Made by a program: the position numbers and the translations under genes. A stretch of 64,000 nucleotides of DNA from Fen-549 sp050011315. GTDB taxonomy: Bacteria; Actinomycetota; Thermoleophilia; Gaiellales; Gaiellaceae. This document shows positions 50,107-58,044 of this stretch, one piece after another. The notes beneath the pieces were generated by a model. That model made no database searches. It was given only the letters and a program-made list of their open reading frames with translations, and was not told the origin of the DNA. The first letter of the stretch is position 1; the number at the start of each line of letters is the position of its first letter. The DNA lies in assembly GCA_050011315.1 (NCBI GenBank), contig JBEKJI010000008.1, positions 1 to 64,000 on the forward strand. Reading direction: 5' to 3'.

Positions 50107-50247
50107 CGCCAAGCACCGCCTCCGGAGCTCGAAGAGGGAGCGTCTTTCTCCCGAGCGCTGCCTCTTCTCTCATCGGCCCGGCCATTGACAGAGCCCATCC
50201 GCCTCGGCAACATCTTCACCACTAACCGCGAGCGAAAGAAGGCGTAC

Positions 50248-50784
50248 ATGCACACACTTCTCAAGAAGCCCTCGCCGGCGACGGTAATCGCCTGCCTGGC
50301 GCTGTTCCTAGCGGGCACCGGGACGGGTATTGCCGCTAAACACTACGTAATCACCTCGACCAAGCAGATCAAGCCGAGCGTGCTCAAACAGCTCAAGGGC
50401 GCCAAAGGGCCGGCAGGCGCTACAGGCGCTACAGGCGCTGCAGGCGCTGCAGGCGCGGCCGGCGCACAGGGGCCTGCGGGCACCGCTCGAGCGTACGCTC
50501 AGGTCGTAACGAACGATCCGAACAACCCGACCTTCGACCACCCCGTTGGATTCCCGGGCCAACCGCGCCATATCGCTATTGGCAAGCTCTGTATTCCGGC
50601 TCCTTCAGGCGTAGACGTAAACGCCGTTCCGGCGTTTGTGTCCCTCTCGGGCGGGAGCACAGGCGAAGTCACCCTCTACAGCACAAACCCGGACTGTCGC
50701 GCAGCCGAGTATGAGGTGTTTACTACAAACGCGGCAGGGACCTACCTCGTCGACGGTATCCTGTTCAACATCATGGTGCCGTAG
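50248..50784 (+). CDS. secreted collagen-like (Gly-X-Y repeat) protein
   Basis: The protein has 178 residues from the chosen ATG. The head KKPSPATVIACLALFLAGTG is the signal/anchor helix found on many surface proteins of Thermoleophilia. It is followed by a linker, then about nine Gly-X-Y triplets (GAKGPAGATGATGAAGAAGA and on), then a C-terminal beta domain of about 90 residues with two cysteines. The triplets are encoded by near-identical caggcgcta/caggcgctg DNA units, so their number may vary. GAAGG precedes the ATG; the frame also opens at 50185. Confidence 0.85.
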   Translation: MHTLLKKPSPATVIACLALFLAGTGTGIAAKHYVITSTKQIKPSVLKQLKGAKGPAGATGATGAAGAAGAAGAQGPAGTARAYAQVVTNDPNNPTFDHPVGFPGQPRHIAIGKLCIPAPSGVDVNAVPAFVSLSGGSTGEVTLYSTNPDCRAAEYEVFTTNAAGTYLVDGILFNIMVP

Positions 50785-51152
50785 GGGAAGTTAGATGTAG
50801 CGAGTTGCCCCGCTCCTCGGTCCCGCGTGGCAGTTGGCGGAGTTGAACGCGCCGGACGGTCTCAGGTGGGTGGAGCCCCGAAGAGACCGTCCGGCGCGGA
50901 AGCGTTCAGCGGGCGGTTCGCTGCGAACCCGCAAATCGGCCATCGGCACGCCGAGCGTCGCGGCATCTGCGCTCGGGTCAGGTTATTCACTCGCCTCGGT
51001 GACGCCCGGCTACAACCGGGTGGACGGGTTGATCAACCAGAACGCGTGCAGGCTCGACAACTCTGCGCTCGGTGCCTCCACGGCCGGGGCCGGGACACGC
51101 TACCCGGCTGCCCGGCTCGGGTGATCGACGCGAGACCGTCGGGTCCACTGCG
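50785..51152. other. structured spacer with a 16-bp perfect inverted repeat
   Basis: CGCGCCGGACGGTCTC (50848-50863) and GAGACCGTCCGGCGCG (50883-50898) are perfect complements around a 19-nt loop. GGTTCGC-t-GCGAACC follows at about 50914-50928, and CCCGG/CCGGG around 51007. Open frames here look like shadows. The region precedes the CAX exchanger; no known riboswitch class is recognised. Confidence 0.6.
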
Positions 51153-51158
51153 TAGCAT
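51153..51158 (+). promoter_or_regulatory. -10 box TAGCAT of the CAX gene (leaderless)
   Basis: TAGCAT is followed by 6 nt and the GTG at 51165, so the hairpins upstream would not be part of the message if this promoter is used. Confidence 0.6.
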
Positions 51159-51164
51159 CGCTTC

Positions 51165-52235
51165 GTGCCGGCAGATCGAGAAGAGACCGGGCTGCGGCGG
51201 CTCGAAGCCGCGGCGCTTGCTCTTGTCGCGCTCGTTTCGATAGCCGCGGGCGCGCTGCATCTCTCGGGCGCGTCGGCGGTGCTTTCCTTCGCCGCCCTGG
51301 CGGTCGCGCTCGCCGGGCTGGCCTGGACGGTGTCATTCGCCACCGAGCAGCTCGGTGAGCGCTTCGGCCCCGCGGTCACGGGCGTGCTGCAGTCGACGCT
51401 CGGGAACCTGCCCGAGTTCTTCGTCGTGCTCTTTGCCCTCTCGGCCGGTGAGATCGTGGTGGCGCAGACCTCGCTCGTCGGCTCGGTGCTGGCCAACGCC
51501 CTGCTCGTGCTCGGGCTCTCGATCGCCGCGGGCGCCTTCCGCAGCGAGGACGGAGTGATGAGGTTCGGACGCCGGCTCCCGAGCGATACGGCCACGCTGC
51601 TCCTCGTCTCGGTCTTCATCATCGCGCTGGTCGGTGTCTCGGTCGCGGCCGACGATCGCGCCGCCCACCACGTCAAGGCGATCTCGGTGATCGGCGCCCT
51701 CTGCCTGCTCGCCGTCTACCTGACCTGGCTCGTCCCCTACCTGCGTGCAGACGCCGGTCCCGTGCGCGGAAGGGCGCGGCTCGGGCTCGCGCCGGCTCTC
51801 GCGATCCTACTCGCCGCCGGTGTCGGCGCGGCCTTCGTCTCGGACTGGTTCGTGGCCGAGCTGCGACCTACGATCGATCGCCTCGGCATCTCGGCGGCCT
51901 TCGCCGGGCTCGTGATCGTGGCGATCGCCGGCAACGCGGTCGAGAACGTCGTCGGCATCACGCTCGCCTGGAAACGGCAGCCCGACCTCGCCATCTCGGT
52001 GATCAAGAACTCGGTCTCGCAGGTGGCCGTCTTCCTCTTCCCGCTGCTGGTGCTCTGCTCGCTTTTCTTCGCCCACTCGCTCACCTTCTCGCTCGCCCCG
52101 GTCTTCATCGTGGCGCTGCTCCTGACGGCGATCGCCGTCTGGCAGATCACCGGCGACGGCGAGGCGACGCTGTTCGAAGGCGTGGCGCTGGTGGCGCTGT
52201 ACGTGATCCTGGCGGCAGTGACGCTGTACGAGTGA
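51165..52235 (+). CDS. calcium/proton exchanger (CAX, CaCA superfamily)
   Basis: This 356-residue protein has eleven hydrophobic helices and the two alpha-repeat motifs of cation/Ca exchangers: TLGNLPEFFVVLFALSAGEI (about residues 80-99) and IAGNAVENVVGITLAW (about 250-265). The two glutamates after GN bind the ion. It would expel calcium or manganese in exchange for protons. Between the halves lies a short acidic loop. Its stop codon is close to the proline dehydrogenase promoter, 38 nt before that gene's start. Confidence 0.92.
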   Translation: MPADREETGLRRLEAAALALVALVSIAAGALHLSGASAVLSFAALAVALAGLAWTVSFATEQLGERFGPAVTGVLQSTLGNLPEFFVVLFALSAGEIVVAQTSLVGSVLANALLVLGLSIAAGAFRSEDGVMRFGRRLPSDTATLLLVSVFIIALVGVSVAADDRAAHHVKAISVIGALCLLAVYLTWLVPYLRADAGPVRGRARLGLAPALAILLAAGVGAAFVSDWFVAELRPTIDRLGISAAFAGLVIVAIAGNAVENVVGITLAWKRQPDLAISVIKNSVSQVAVFLFPLLVLCSLFFAHSLTFSLAPVFIVALLLTAIAVWQITGDGEATLFEGVALVALYVILAAVTLYE

Positions 52236-52260
52236 GTCGCACCTGCAAGCGCCATACTCG

Positions 52261-52266
52261 TAGAAT
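52261..52266 (+). promoter_or_regulatory. -10 box TAGAAT of the proline dehydrogenase gene (leaderless)
   Basis: TAGAAT is followed by 7 nt and the GTG at 52274. Confidence 0.6.
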
Positions 52267-52273
52267 CGCCATT

Positions 52274-53122
52274 GTGATCGATCGCACGATCACCAACCTA
52301 AGCCCCCGTCCCCAGCGCCTACTTCTGCGCCGGCGAACTCGGCGCCTGATCGGCGGCGAGACGCTCGAGAGCGCCTGTGCTCTCACGGCCAGGCTGAACG
52401 GCGAGGGCAAGCGTGTCACGCTCGGACTGCTCGGCGAGGATGTGGAGACAGAGAGGACGGCGCGAACGATTGCGGCCAAGGAGCGGAGGGCGCTGGAGGA
52501 GATCGAAGCGCGCGGGCTCGACGCGACGTTGAGCGTGAAGCTGTCGGCGCTCGGGCTCGCGGTAGACGAGGAGCTCTGCTTCGAGCTTCTGCTGGCGCTT
52601 GTCGCCGCGGCGTCCGAGAAGGGAAGCGCAGTCCTGATCGACATGGAGCACTCCGAAGCGACCGAGGCTACGCTTCGCCTCTACCGGCGCCTGCGCGAGC
52701 TGGGCTACGAGAGCGTCGGTCTGGCCCTGCAGGCGCGTCTGCGAAGAACGCTCGGCGACATCGAGGTTCTGGCAGCGCTCAGACCGCGCGTCTCGGTTTG
52801 CAAGGGCGGCTATGAAGAGCCGCCGCAGGCGGTGGTCGAGCGCGAGGGTCAGGTGCGGGAGCGATTCCTGCGCGCGATCTCGCGATTGGCGGACTCGGCC
52901 TCGCTGATCGGCATCTCCACGCACGACGCCGATTTGATCCGGGCGAGCCGGCGGCTGCTCTCGACGGCCGGGTTCGCGCGCGACCGTTACGAGATCCAGA
53001 CGCTCCTCGGTGTGGCGCCACGGCTGGAGGACGAGCTCGTCTGCGCCGGCGAGCCGGTGCGCGTCTACGTGCCTTACGGCGAGGACTGGTACCCGTACGT
53101 GCTGCGCAGGCTGCGACGATGA
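52274..53122 (+). CDS. proline dehydrogenase (PutA/PRODH domain)
   Basis: The protein has 282 residues from the chosen GTG. It is a single-domain FAD-dependent proline dehydrogenase with TLSVKLSALGL, AVLIDMEHSEATEATLRLYRR-type beta/alpha barrel strands, VCKGGYEEP, IGISTHDADLI, YEIQTLLGVAPR and the terminal VRVYVPYGEDWYPYVLRRLR that carries the substrate arginines. It oxidises proline to pyrroline-5-carboxylate. The frame is open back to 52232, but a TAGAAT box 7 nt before 52274 supports the later start. The stop overlaps the next gene's ATG (ATGA). Confidence 0.92.
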   Translation: MIDRTITNLSPRPQRLLLRRRTRRLIGGETLESACALTARLNGEGKRVTLGLLGEDVETERTARTIAAKERRALEEIEARGLDATLSVKLSALGLAVDEELCFELLLALVAAASEKGSAVLIDMEHSEATEATLRLYRRLRELGYESVGLALQARLRRTLGDIEVLAALRPRVSVCKGGYEEPPQAVVEREGQVRERFLRAISRLADSASLIGISTHDADLIRASRRLLSTAGFARDRYEIQTLLGVAPRLEDELVCAGEPVRVYVPYGEDWYPYVLRRLRR

Positions 53123-54135
53123 TCTGGGCGAGCGCCGAGGGTTGCCGCGTCACCGACACGGAGGGCCGGGAGTACATCGATCTCTCGGCCGGCTTCGGTG
53201 TCGCCGCGCTCGGTCACCGCAATCCGCGCGTGATGCAGGCGATCGCCGAGCAGAAGGTCGTGCACGCGCTCGGCGACCTGGCCGAGGCCGAGGCGACCGT
53301 TCGCCTACGAAGAGCGCTGCCACGCCCGGCCAAGCTCGGGCTGAGCGGGGAGGACGCGGTCGAGATCGCGCTCAGGACGGCGCTCCTGGCCACCGGCAGG
53401 CCGGGCATCGTCGCCTTCGAGGGCGCCTACCACGGCACCGGGCTCGCGGCCCTGGCGGCGACCGGGCTGGAGCGCTTCCGTGCTCCCTTCGCAGCCTGGC
53501 TGCCCGGGCCGGTCTACCGCTTTCCCTACGGTGACGACCCCGGGCCGCTTCCCGAGGACGCAGGCTGCGTGATCGTCGAGCCGGTTCAGGGCCGGGCGGG
53601 CGCGCGCGTGCCTCCAGCCGGGTTTCTGGAAACCTTGCGCAGGCGCTGCGACGACGCGGGAGTACTCCTCGTAGCCGACGAGATCTACTGCGGGCTGGGG
53701 CGCGCCGGTGAGATGCTCGTCTCGGGCGAGCTCGCCGACGTCGTCTGTCTGGGCAAGGCGCTCGGCGGCGGTCTGCCGCTGTCGGCGGCGCTGATGCGGC
53801 CGGGGCTCGAGGGCGTCTGGGAGCTCGGGCCCGAAGACGTCTACACCCATACGCACTCGGGTACGCCGCTCGCCTGCGCGGCGGCGCTGGTGGTGCTCGA
53901 GGAGGTTCCGAAGCTGCTCTCCGAGGTGAAGCGCAAGGGCGAGCTCTTCGCCCGCGCGGGCTGGCACGGTGCCGGACTGATGCGCGCCCGCCCCGGCGAC
54001 GCGGCCAAGGCGCTCGAGCGAGGCGTCATCGTCGTTCCGGCCGGGCTCGAGAACGAGCTCATCTCGGCCACGCCGCCGCTCGTGATCTCCGACGAGGAGA
54101 TCGAGGAGGCGCTGGCGCGGCTGGAGGGCTGCTAG
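53119..54135 (+). CDS. class III aminotransferase (ornithine/acetylornithine aminotransferase-like), shortened
   Basis: This 338-residue PLP enzyme is shorter than the usual 400-450. It starts almost directly at the AEGCRVTDTEGREYIDLSAG motif, lacking the first 20-40 residues, and has little after the core. Present are ALGHRNPRVMQAI, VEPVQGRAGARVPP, VADEIYCGLGRAG and the PLP lysine Lys213 in CLGKALGGGLPLSA. Translation is coupled to proline dehydrogenase. Since ornithine aminotransferase also produces glutamate semialdehyde/pyrroline-5-carboxylate, the pair may link proline and ornithine breakdown; this is inference. No pyrroline-5-carboxylate dehydrogenase is near. Confidence 0.82.
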   Translation: MIWASAEGCRVTDTEGREYIDLSAGFGVAALGHRNPRVMQAIAEQKVVHALGDLAEAEATVRLRRALPRPAKLGLSGEDAVEIALRTALLATGRPGIVAFEGAYHGTGLAALAATGLERFRAPFAAWLPGPVYRFPYGDDPGPLPEDAGCVIVEPVQGRAGARVPPAGFLETLRRRCDDAGVLLVADEIYCGLGRAGEMLVSGELADVVCLGKALGGGLPLSAALMRPGLEGVWELGPEDVYTHTHSGTPLACAAALVVLEEVPKLLSEVKRKGELFARAGWHGAGLMRARPGDAAKALERGVIVVPAGLENELISATPPLVISDEEIEEALARLEGC

Positions 54136-54545
54136 GGCACCACGTTCTTCCGCCCGTCACGGAGCCGCCCGCCCGGAGGGCCGCGCGACAACCGCCGTTG
54201 TTCAGTCGGCTTTGCGGCGATCGGCTGGGTCGCACCACCGGACGCGACACAAGCAACTTCGCGGTTCGGCTGCGCGGCGGAGCCCACTTCTCCACCCAGA
54301 TCGCAGCCAGGTCGCGGAGCGCTTCGTTTCAAACGGCTTTGACGCCCGGGCAGGTTCGGGGCACCTCGCTAATCCGCCCTCCTCCCCCCGCCCACCCACG
54401 GGGCGTAGAACGGTATCGAGAAAACACGCGTGTGAATGTGTCGGGTTCGTGTCGGATCTGCATCCGTCCTTGCGCCTTTCCTGACGCGATTCGTACCGGC
54501 ACGGCGAGCCGAGTTGTCGCCGGGCTCTCGCGCCGGTGCCCGGCG
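54136..54545. other. 410-nt convergent spacer without a supportable gene
   Basis: Open frames in this stretch are Arg/Ser-rich shadows. I see no tRNA, no clear terminator and no copy of the repeats found elsewhere. Confidence 0.5.
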
Positions 54546-55100
54546 CTATCTAGAGCCGACTCGCTCTAGAAAAGCAAGGAAGCCGTCCAGGAAATCGCTC
54601 AGGCTCTGGCGCGTCTCCTCGTCGGTGAGCCTTCCTTCTTCGTCGAAGAGCTTGGCGGCGCGCGAGACGTGCAGGCCGGACGGATAGCCGAGCGCCTGCA
54701 CGAAGAGCATGTTCTGGCGCAGCGCGAGCTGGGAGCGCACCGTTCCGAAACCGCCGGTGCTGGCGCCGATCAGGCCGAAGGGCTTGTCCTGCAGCGGCGG
54801 GCCGGGCGCGCGCGAGGCCCAGTCGATCGCGTTCTTGAGCACGCCCGAGGGACCGAAGTTGTACTCGGTCGCGCCGATCAGAAGGGCGTCGGCGCGGGCG
54901 ATCGCGTCTCGAAGCAAAACGACCGGCTCCGGGTAGCCGGCCAGGCGCACGTCGTCGTTGTAGAGAGGGATGTCGTCCAACGAGAAGATCTCCACTTCTG
55001 CTCGACCGCTCAGGATCTCCTGCGCCGCCACGAGCAGGCCGCGGTTGTACGAGGCGTGCCTGAGGCTGCCGGGAAGGGCAAGGATGTGGGGAACGCTCAA
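54546..55100 (-). CDS. NADPH-dependent FMN reductase family protein
   Basis: The protein has 184 residues. It is a flavodoxin-like reductase: HILALPGSLRHASYNRGLLV with the FMN phosphate loop, DDIPLYNDD, ADALLIGATEYNFGPSGVLK and PFGLIGASTGGFGT. It resembles chromate/quinone or azo reductases of the ArsH/ChrR group. The start is a TTG that overlaps the TGA of the methyltransferase (TTGA), preceded by GGAG. It is the last gene of a four-gene operon. Confidence 0.88.
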   Translation of the reverse strand: MSVPHILALPGSLRHASYNRGLLVAAQEILSGRAEVEIFSLDDIPLYNDDVRLAGYPEPVVLLRDAIARADALLIGATEYNFGPSGVLKNAIDWASRAPGPPLQDKPFGLIGASTGGFGTVRSQLALRQNMLFVQALGYPSGLHVSRAAKLFDEEGRLTDEETRQSLSDFLDGFLAFLERVGSR

Positions 55101-55747
55101 CGGAGTCTCCTTTCGGCGAGTACGAGAAGCTCGGCCGGAACGCGCTGCTCGAAGCGGGTGAAGGCACGCTCGCCGGGAAACTCGTCGAAGGCGCGCAGGC
55201 GCAGATCGGCGGCGCCTATTGCCATTGCGATCTCTCCGATTCGCCACAGTCGCAATCCCTCGGACGACTCGGGCGCGAAGTAGTCCTCGCGCCAGTGCAG
55301 GATCGCGTCGAGGCAGCGTCTGGCGGGGTGTACGTCGAAGAGGATGAGGCCGCCCCCCGGCCTGAGCGCGCCGGCGATGCCGTGCATCAGCTCGGTCAGA
55401 TCGAAGACGCGGGCGAGCGTGCCGGCGCCGGCATAGACCAGATCGAAGCGACCGCGCTTGAGCTCGAGCGGCAACTCCTCGAGCGAAGCGTGCACCCAGG
55501 CGATCGTCGGCCCGCGTGCCCGCGCCTGTCTGAGGACGCCCGCGGAGGTGTCGACCCCGGTAACCAACGCTCCCATCTCCTCCAGCTGCAGCGTCTGCCC
55601 GCCGATGCCGCAGCCCAAATGGAGGACGTAGCGCCCCTCCACTCGAGGCAAGCGCTCGATCACCCGTGCGGGCAGGCCTTCGTACTCGCGCTCGCGCCGC
55701 CGGTGGATCTCGTCCCAGACCCTGATGTTCTCCTCGGTTGGCTCCAA
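55097..55747 (-). CDS. class I SAM-dependent methyltransferase
   Basis: The protein has 216 residues. It has motif I YVLHLGCGIGGQTLQLEEMG, the acidic loop VTGVDTSAGVLRQA, FDLVYAGAGTLARVFD and a post-I region LRPGGGLILFDVHP. The head (NIRVWDEIHRRREREYEGLP) fits small-molecule methyltransferases. Substrate unknown. The TTG start is fixed by AGGAGG 4 nt upstream, which lies over the stop of the reductase gene 8 nt away. The frame's upstream extension is a shadow of that gene. Confidence 0.88.
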   Translation of the reverse strand: MEPTEENIRVWDEIHRRREREYEGLPARVIERLPRVEGRYVLHLGCGIGGQTLQLEEMGALVTGVDTSAGVLRQARARGPTIAWVHASLEELPLELKRGRFDLVYAGAGTLARVFDLTELMHGIAGALRPGGGLILFDVHPARRCLDAILHWREDYFAPESSEGLRLWRIGEIAMAIGAADLRLRAFDEFPGERAFTRFEQRVPAELLVLAERRLR

Positions 55748-55755
55748 GGGGCCTC

Positions 55756-56523
55756 CTAGGCCGGAAGCGAGAAGCCGCCATCCACGATGATCGTCTGCCC
55801 GCGAATCATCTCCGCTGCCGGCGAAAGAAGGAAGGCCACCACCCCGGCGATGTCCTCGCTCGTGACCATGCGCCCGGCCGGGGTTCGCTCGCGGCTCATG
55901 CGCAGCATCTCCTCGCGGTTGGGGAAGTGCTCGAGCGCGCCGGTCTCGACCAGACCTCCGGAAACGGCGTTGACGCGAATTCCGCGCGGCGCCAGCTCGA
56001 CGGCGAGATAGCGGACGAGCGCCTCGAGCGCGGCCTTGGAGGTGCCGACGAGCGCGTAGTTCTTCAGCACGCGCGTGGAACCGAGGCTGGAGATGGCGAC
56101 GATCGAGGAGCCGGGCGCCATCCCGGGTGCGGCCGCCGATGCGAGCTGGAGCAGGGCTCGGGCGTTGGCGTTGAGCGTCCAGTCCCAGTGGCGCGTGTCG
56201 GTCTCGAGCGCGGGCCGGGCGACACCGGTGGCCGCGCTGTGGACCAGTGCCGCAAGCGGTCCCAGCTCGGCGACCTGCTCGAGCACGCGCTTGGAGCTGA
56301 TATTGCCGCGCACGAGCACCGGCTCGGCGCCGAGCGAGCGCAACTCCGCGGCCGTCTCTTCGGCTGCCCGGTCGCCGCGCAGGTAGCCGATCGCAATGCG
56401 GGCGGCGCCCTCGCGTGCCAGCCTGAGCGCGATCGTCTTGCCGATCCCGCGCGAGCCGCCGGTAACGAGAGCCGTCCGGCCGCGCAGGGAGGAGGATTCG
56501 CCCCCGCCGGATCGCCCGCTCAT
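55756..56523 (-). CDS. fabL: enoyl-[acyl-carrier-protein] reductase, FabL type (SDR family)
   Basis: The protein has 255 residues. It is a short-chain dehydrogenase with ALVTGGSRGIGKTIALRLAR (NADPH loop), a catalytic NYALVGTSKAALEALVRYLA, and the blocks VNAVSGGLVETGALEHFPNR and MIRGQTIIVDGGFSLPA. The last blocks match Bacillus FabL closely, so it may reduce enoyl-ACP in fatty acid synthesis; generic SDR function is the alternative. The ATG overlaps the TGA of the preceding small gene (ATGA), which decides the start. Confidence 0.82.
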   Translation of the reverse strand: MSGRSGGGESSSLRGRTALVTGGSRGIGKTIALRLAREGAARIAIGYLRGDRAAEETAAELRSLGAEPVLVRGNISSKRVLEQVAELGPLAALVHSAATGVARPALETDTRHWDWTLNANARALLQLASAAAPGMAPGSSIVAISSLGSTRVLKNYALVGTSKAALEALVRYLAVELAPRGIRVNAVSGGLVETGALEHFPNREEMLRMSRERTPAGRMVTSEDIAGVVAFLLSPAAEMIRGQTIIVDGGFSLPA

Positions 56524-56798
56524 CGGTTCCCTGGCAGCGGGCTGTCGGCCGGCGCCGAGCTGGGGATCTCTTTCCATCCGGGGCGGCTGCGGGGGTCACG
56601 CCCGGTGTACTCGGCCTTGGAGGAGGCGTATCCCAGGCGGTCGAGCAGCTCGATCTGCTCCTCGCCGTAGCGGCGTGTCGGGTGGTCGGGTGGGAGCTCG
56701 CCTATGAGCTCGCGCAGGCGCGCTGCGAGCTGATAGGCGAAATGCGGTGTCGCTGGGCCCACGAGCGCATCGATGTCGTCACGAGTCGGCTCGCTCAT
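56520..56798 (-). CDS. small hypothetical protein, first gene of the FabL operon
   Basis: This 92-residue protein begins MSEPTRDDIDALVGPATPHF and continues with a helical part (AYQLAARLRELIGELPPDHP, YGEEQIELLDRLGYASSKAE) and a flexible Pro/Ser-rich end. It has no membrane segment. The family is not recognised. It starts with ATG 7 nt after a TAGGGT box and overlaps the reductase gene by 4 nt, so it leads the operon 56798-54546. Confidence 0.78.
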   Translation of the reverse strand: MSEPTRDDIDALVGPATPHFAYQLAARLRELIGELPPDHPTRRYGEEQIELLDRLGYASSKAEYTGRDPRSRPGWKEIPSSAPADSPLPGNR

Positions 56799-56805
56799 CG
56801 AGAAA

Positions 56806-56811
56806 ACCCTA
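56806..56811 (-). promoter_or_regulatory. -10 box TAGGGT of the FabL operon (leaderless)
   Basis: TAGGGT on the minus strand is followed by 7 nt and ATG at 56798. Confidence 0.6.
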
Positions 56812-56885
56812 TCGCAGCCGAGCTATTGCGTTAACTTACCGTGGTCGAGCGTTCACAGTAACGACTAGTAGAAAGGACAAGACGA

Positions 56886-57044
56886 ATGGCACGCAAAGTT
56901 GGAGGATATGGGCTCTCGGGGATTCTCTACATCGTGGCTGTCGTCCTTTTCTTGCTCGCGGCTTTCAAACAAGACTTGGGGCAAACCAGGGTCGAGCTGG
57001 CGTGGCTGGGCCTCGCCTTCTTCGCCGCCGCTCACATAGCCTGA
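56886..57044 (+). CDS. 52-residue two-helix membrane protein
   Basis: The frame encodes MARKVGGYGLSGILYIVAVV and on to AHIA, with two hydrophobic helices joined by KQDLGQTRVE. AAAGGA lies about 8 nt before the ATG. The basic start and hydrophobic helices make it a credible small membrane protein. The region around its last codons is tandemly duplicated downstream. Confidence 0.7.
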   Translation: MARKVGGYGLSGILYIVAVVLFLLAAFKQDLGQTRVELAWLGLAFFAAAHIA

Positions 57045-57109
57045 GGTCGAGCCGGGTAGGCGGCGCGGCCGCTCACATCGCCTGAGGTCGATCGGATAGT
57101 CGCCGCCGC
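57028..57109. repeat. tandem duplication with 41-bp period
   Basis: CCGCTCACATAGCCTGAGG at 57028 recurs as CCGCTCACATCGCCTGAGG at 57069. The first copy contains the end of the 52-residue gene; the second lies in the spacer before lemA. Confidence 0.75.
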
Positions 57110-57120
57110 CTCGGCTCTCT

Positions 57121-57126
57121 ATAATC
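57121..57126 (+). promoter_or_regulatory. -10 box TATAAT of lemA
   Basis: A perfect TATAAT (within CTCTATAATCGCC) lies about 10 nt before the ATG at 57136, giving a very short leader. Confidence 0.65.
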
Positions 57127-57135
57127 GCCCCCAAC

Positions 57136-57708
57136 ATGATCGTCGTGTACGTCATCGTGGGCGTCGTCGTTCTGCTCGCGGCCTGGGCGGTTCTGATCTA
57201 CAACCATCTCGTCCGGCTCGGCAACGAGGCCAAGCGGGGCTGGTCGAATATCGACGTACAGCTCAAGCGCCGCGCCGATCTGATCCCGAACCTGGTCGAG
57301 GCGGTCAGGGGCTACGCGGCCCACGAGCGCGCGGTCTTCGAAGAGGTGACCGCTGCGCGGACAGCGATGCAGCAGGCGACCGGGCCGGCTCAGGCGGGCG
57401 AGGCGAATAAGCAGGCAACGGCTGCCATCGGGCGCCTGTTCGCGGTCAGCGAGGCCTATCCACAGCTGCGCGCGAGCGAGAACTTCCAGAAGCTACAGGA
57501 CGAGCTGACCGACACCGAGGACAAGATCGCGGCCGCGCGGCGCTACTACAACCAGACGGTCTATCAGTACAACAGCCGCCTGCAGAGCTTTCCCGACCTG
57601 CTCATCGCCCGGCTCGGCGGCTTCCGCGAGCGCGAGTTCTTCGAGCTCGAACAGCCCACCGATGCCCAGGCGCCGAGCGTCGAGCTCTCGGGCGGCGCCG
57701 GCTCGTGA
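57136..57708 (+). CDS. lemA: LemA family protein
   Basis: This 190-residue protein has one N-terminal membrane helix (MIVVYVIVGVVVLLAAWAVL) and the LemA core: LIYNHLVRLGNEAKRGWSNI, VQLKRRADLIPNLVEAVRGY, ASENFQKLQDELTDTEDKIA and ARRYYNQTVYQYNSRLQSFP. LemA proteins are membrane-bound helical bundles of uncertain role, often encoded next to HtpX-like proteases. Here the M48 protease gene follows after 336 nt of structured spacer. Confidence 0.94.
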   Translation: MIVVYVIVGVVVLLAAWAVLIYNHLVRLGNEAKRGWSNIDVQLKRRADLIPNLVEAVRGYAAHERAVFEEVTAARTAMQQATGPAQAGEANKQATAAIGRLFAVSEAYPQLRASENFQKLQDELTDTEDKIAAARRYYNQTVYQYNSRLQSFPDLLIARLGGFREREFFELEQPTDAQAPSVELSGGAGS

Positions 57709-58044
57709 TGGAACTCCTTCCGAAACAAAGCACTCCACCGCCTGGCCGCGCTCGGAGGCGCGCTGCGTTGTCCTCGGCCTCGCCCGTAGCTTCGGCTACG
57801 ACCGAGGCACTGCTTTTCGGAGCTCGGCTGGAAACAGAGAAACACCGGCTGAGCACGATCTCGCGGCCCGAGGACGTCGTCCTCGGGCGCATCCGTATCT
57901 CCGACCGATACGAACGCGCCCTGCGTCCTAGCCTCGAACCACGATCTCGCACTCATCCGGCGCCCCTCCGTCCCCAGACGGGCTCCCTAGCATCGCATCC
58001 ACCGATCGCACCCAGTCGGCGGGTCTTCATTCCGGAATGAGTTC
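57709..58044. other. structured spacer between lemA and the M48 protease gene
   Basis: CCTCGG (57772-57777) pairs with CCGAGG (57802-57807) around GTAGC-TTCG-GCTAC (57786-57799), a UUCG-capped stem. GCCCGAGGACG-t-CGTCCTCGGGC (57866-57888) is a perfect 11-bp palindrome. CGTATC/GATACG form a third small stem near 57894. The 106-bp dispersed repeat fills the rest. No open frame is convincing. Confidence 0.6.
57927..58032. repeat. dispersed 106-bp repeat, copy B
   Basis: It aligns without gaps to 87-192. From 57960 onward only a few positions differ, for example gacgggctccctagc against gacgagctccctagc. It ends 12 nt before the ATG of the M48 protease. Confidence 0.8.

Noticed and set aside
50834..51124. 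96-codon plus-strand frame in the structured spacer before the CAX gene
   Set aside because: It runs through the perfect 16-bp inverted repeat, begins at a TTG without a Shine-Dalgarno and shows no recognisable domain.
50785..51164. yybP-ykoY-type manganese riboswitch before the cation exchanger
   Set aside because: The characteristic conserved loops are not found and the exchanger's own -10 box lies just before its start codon.
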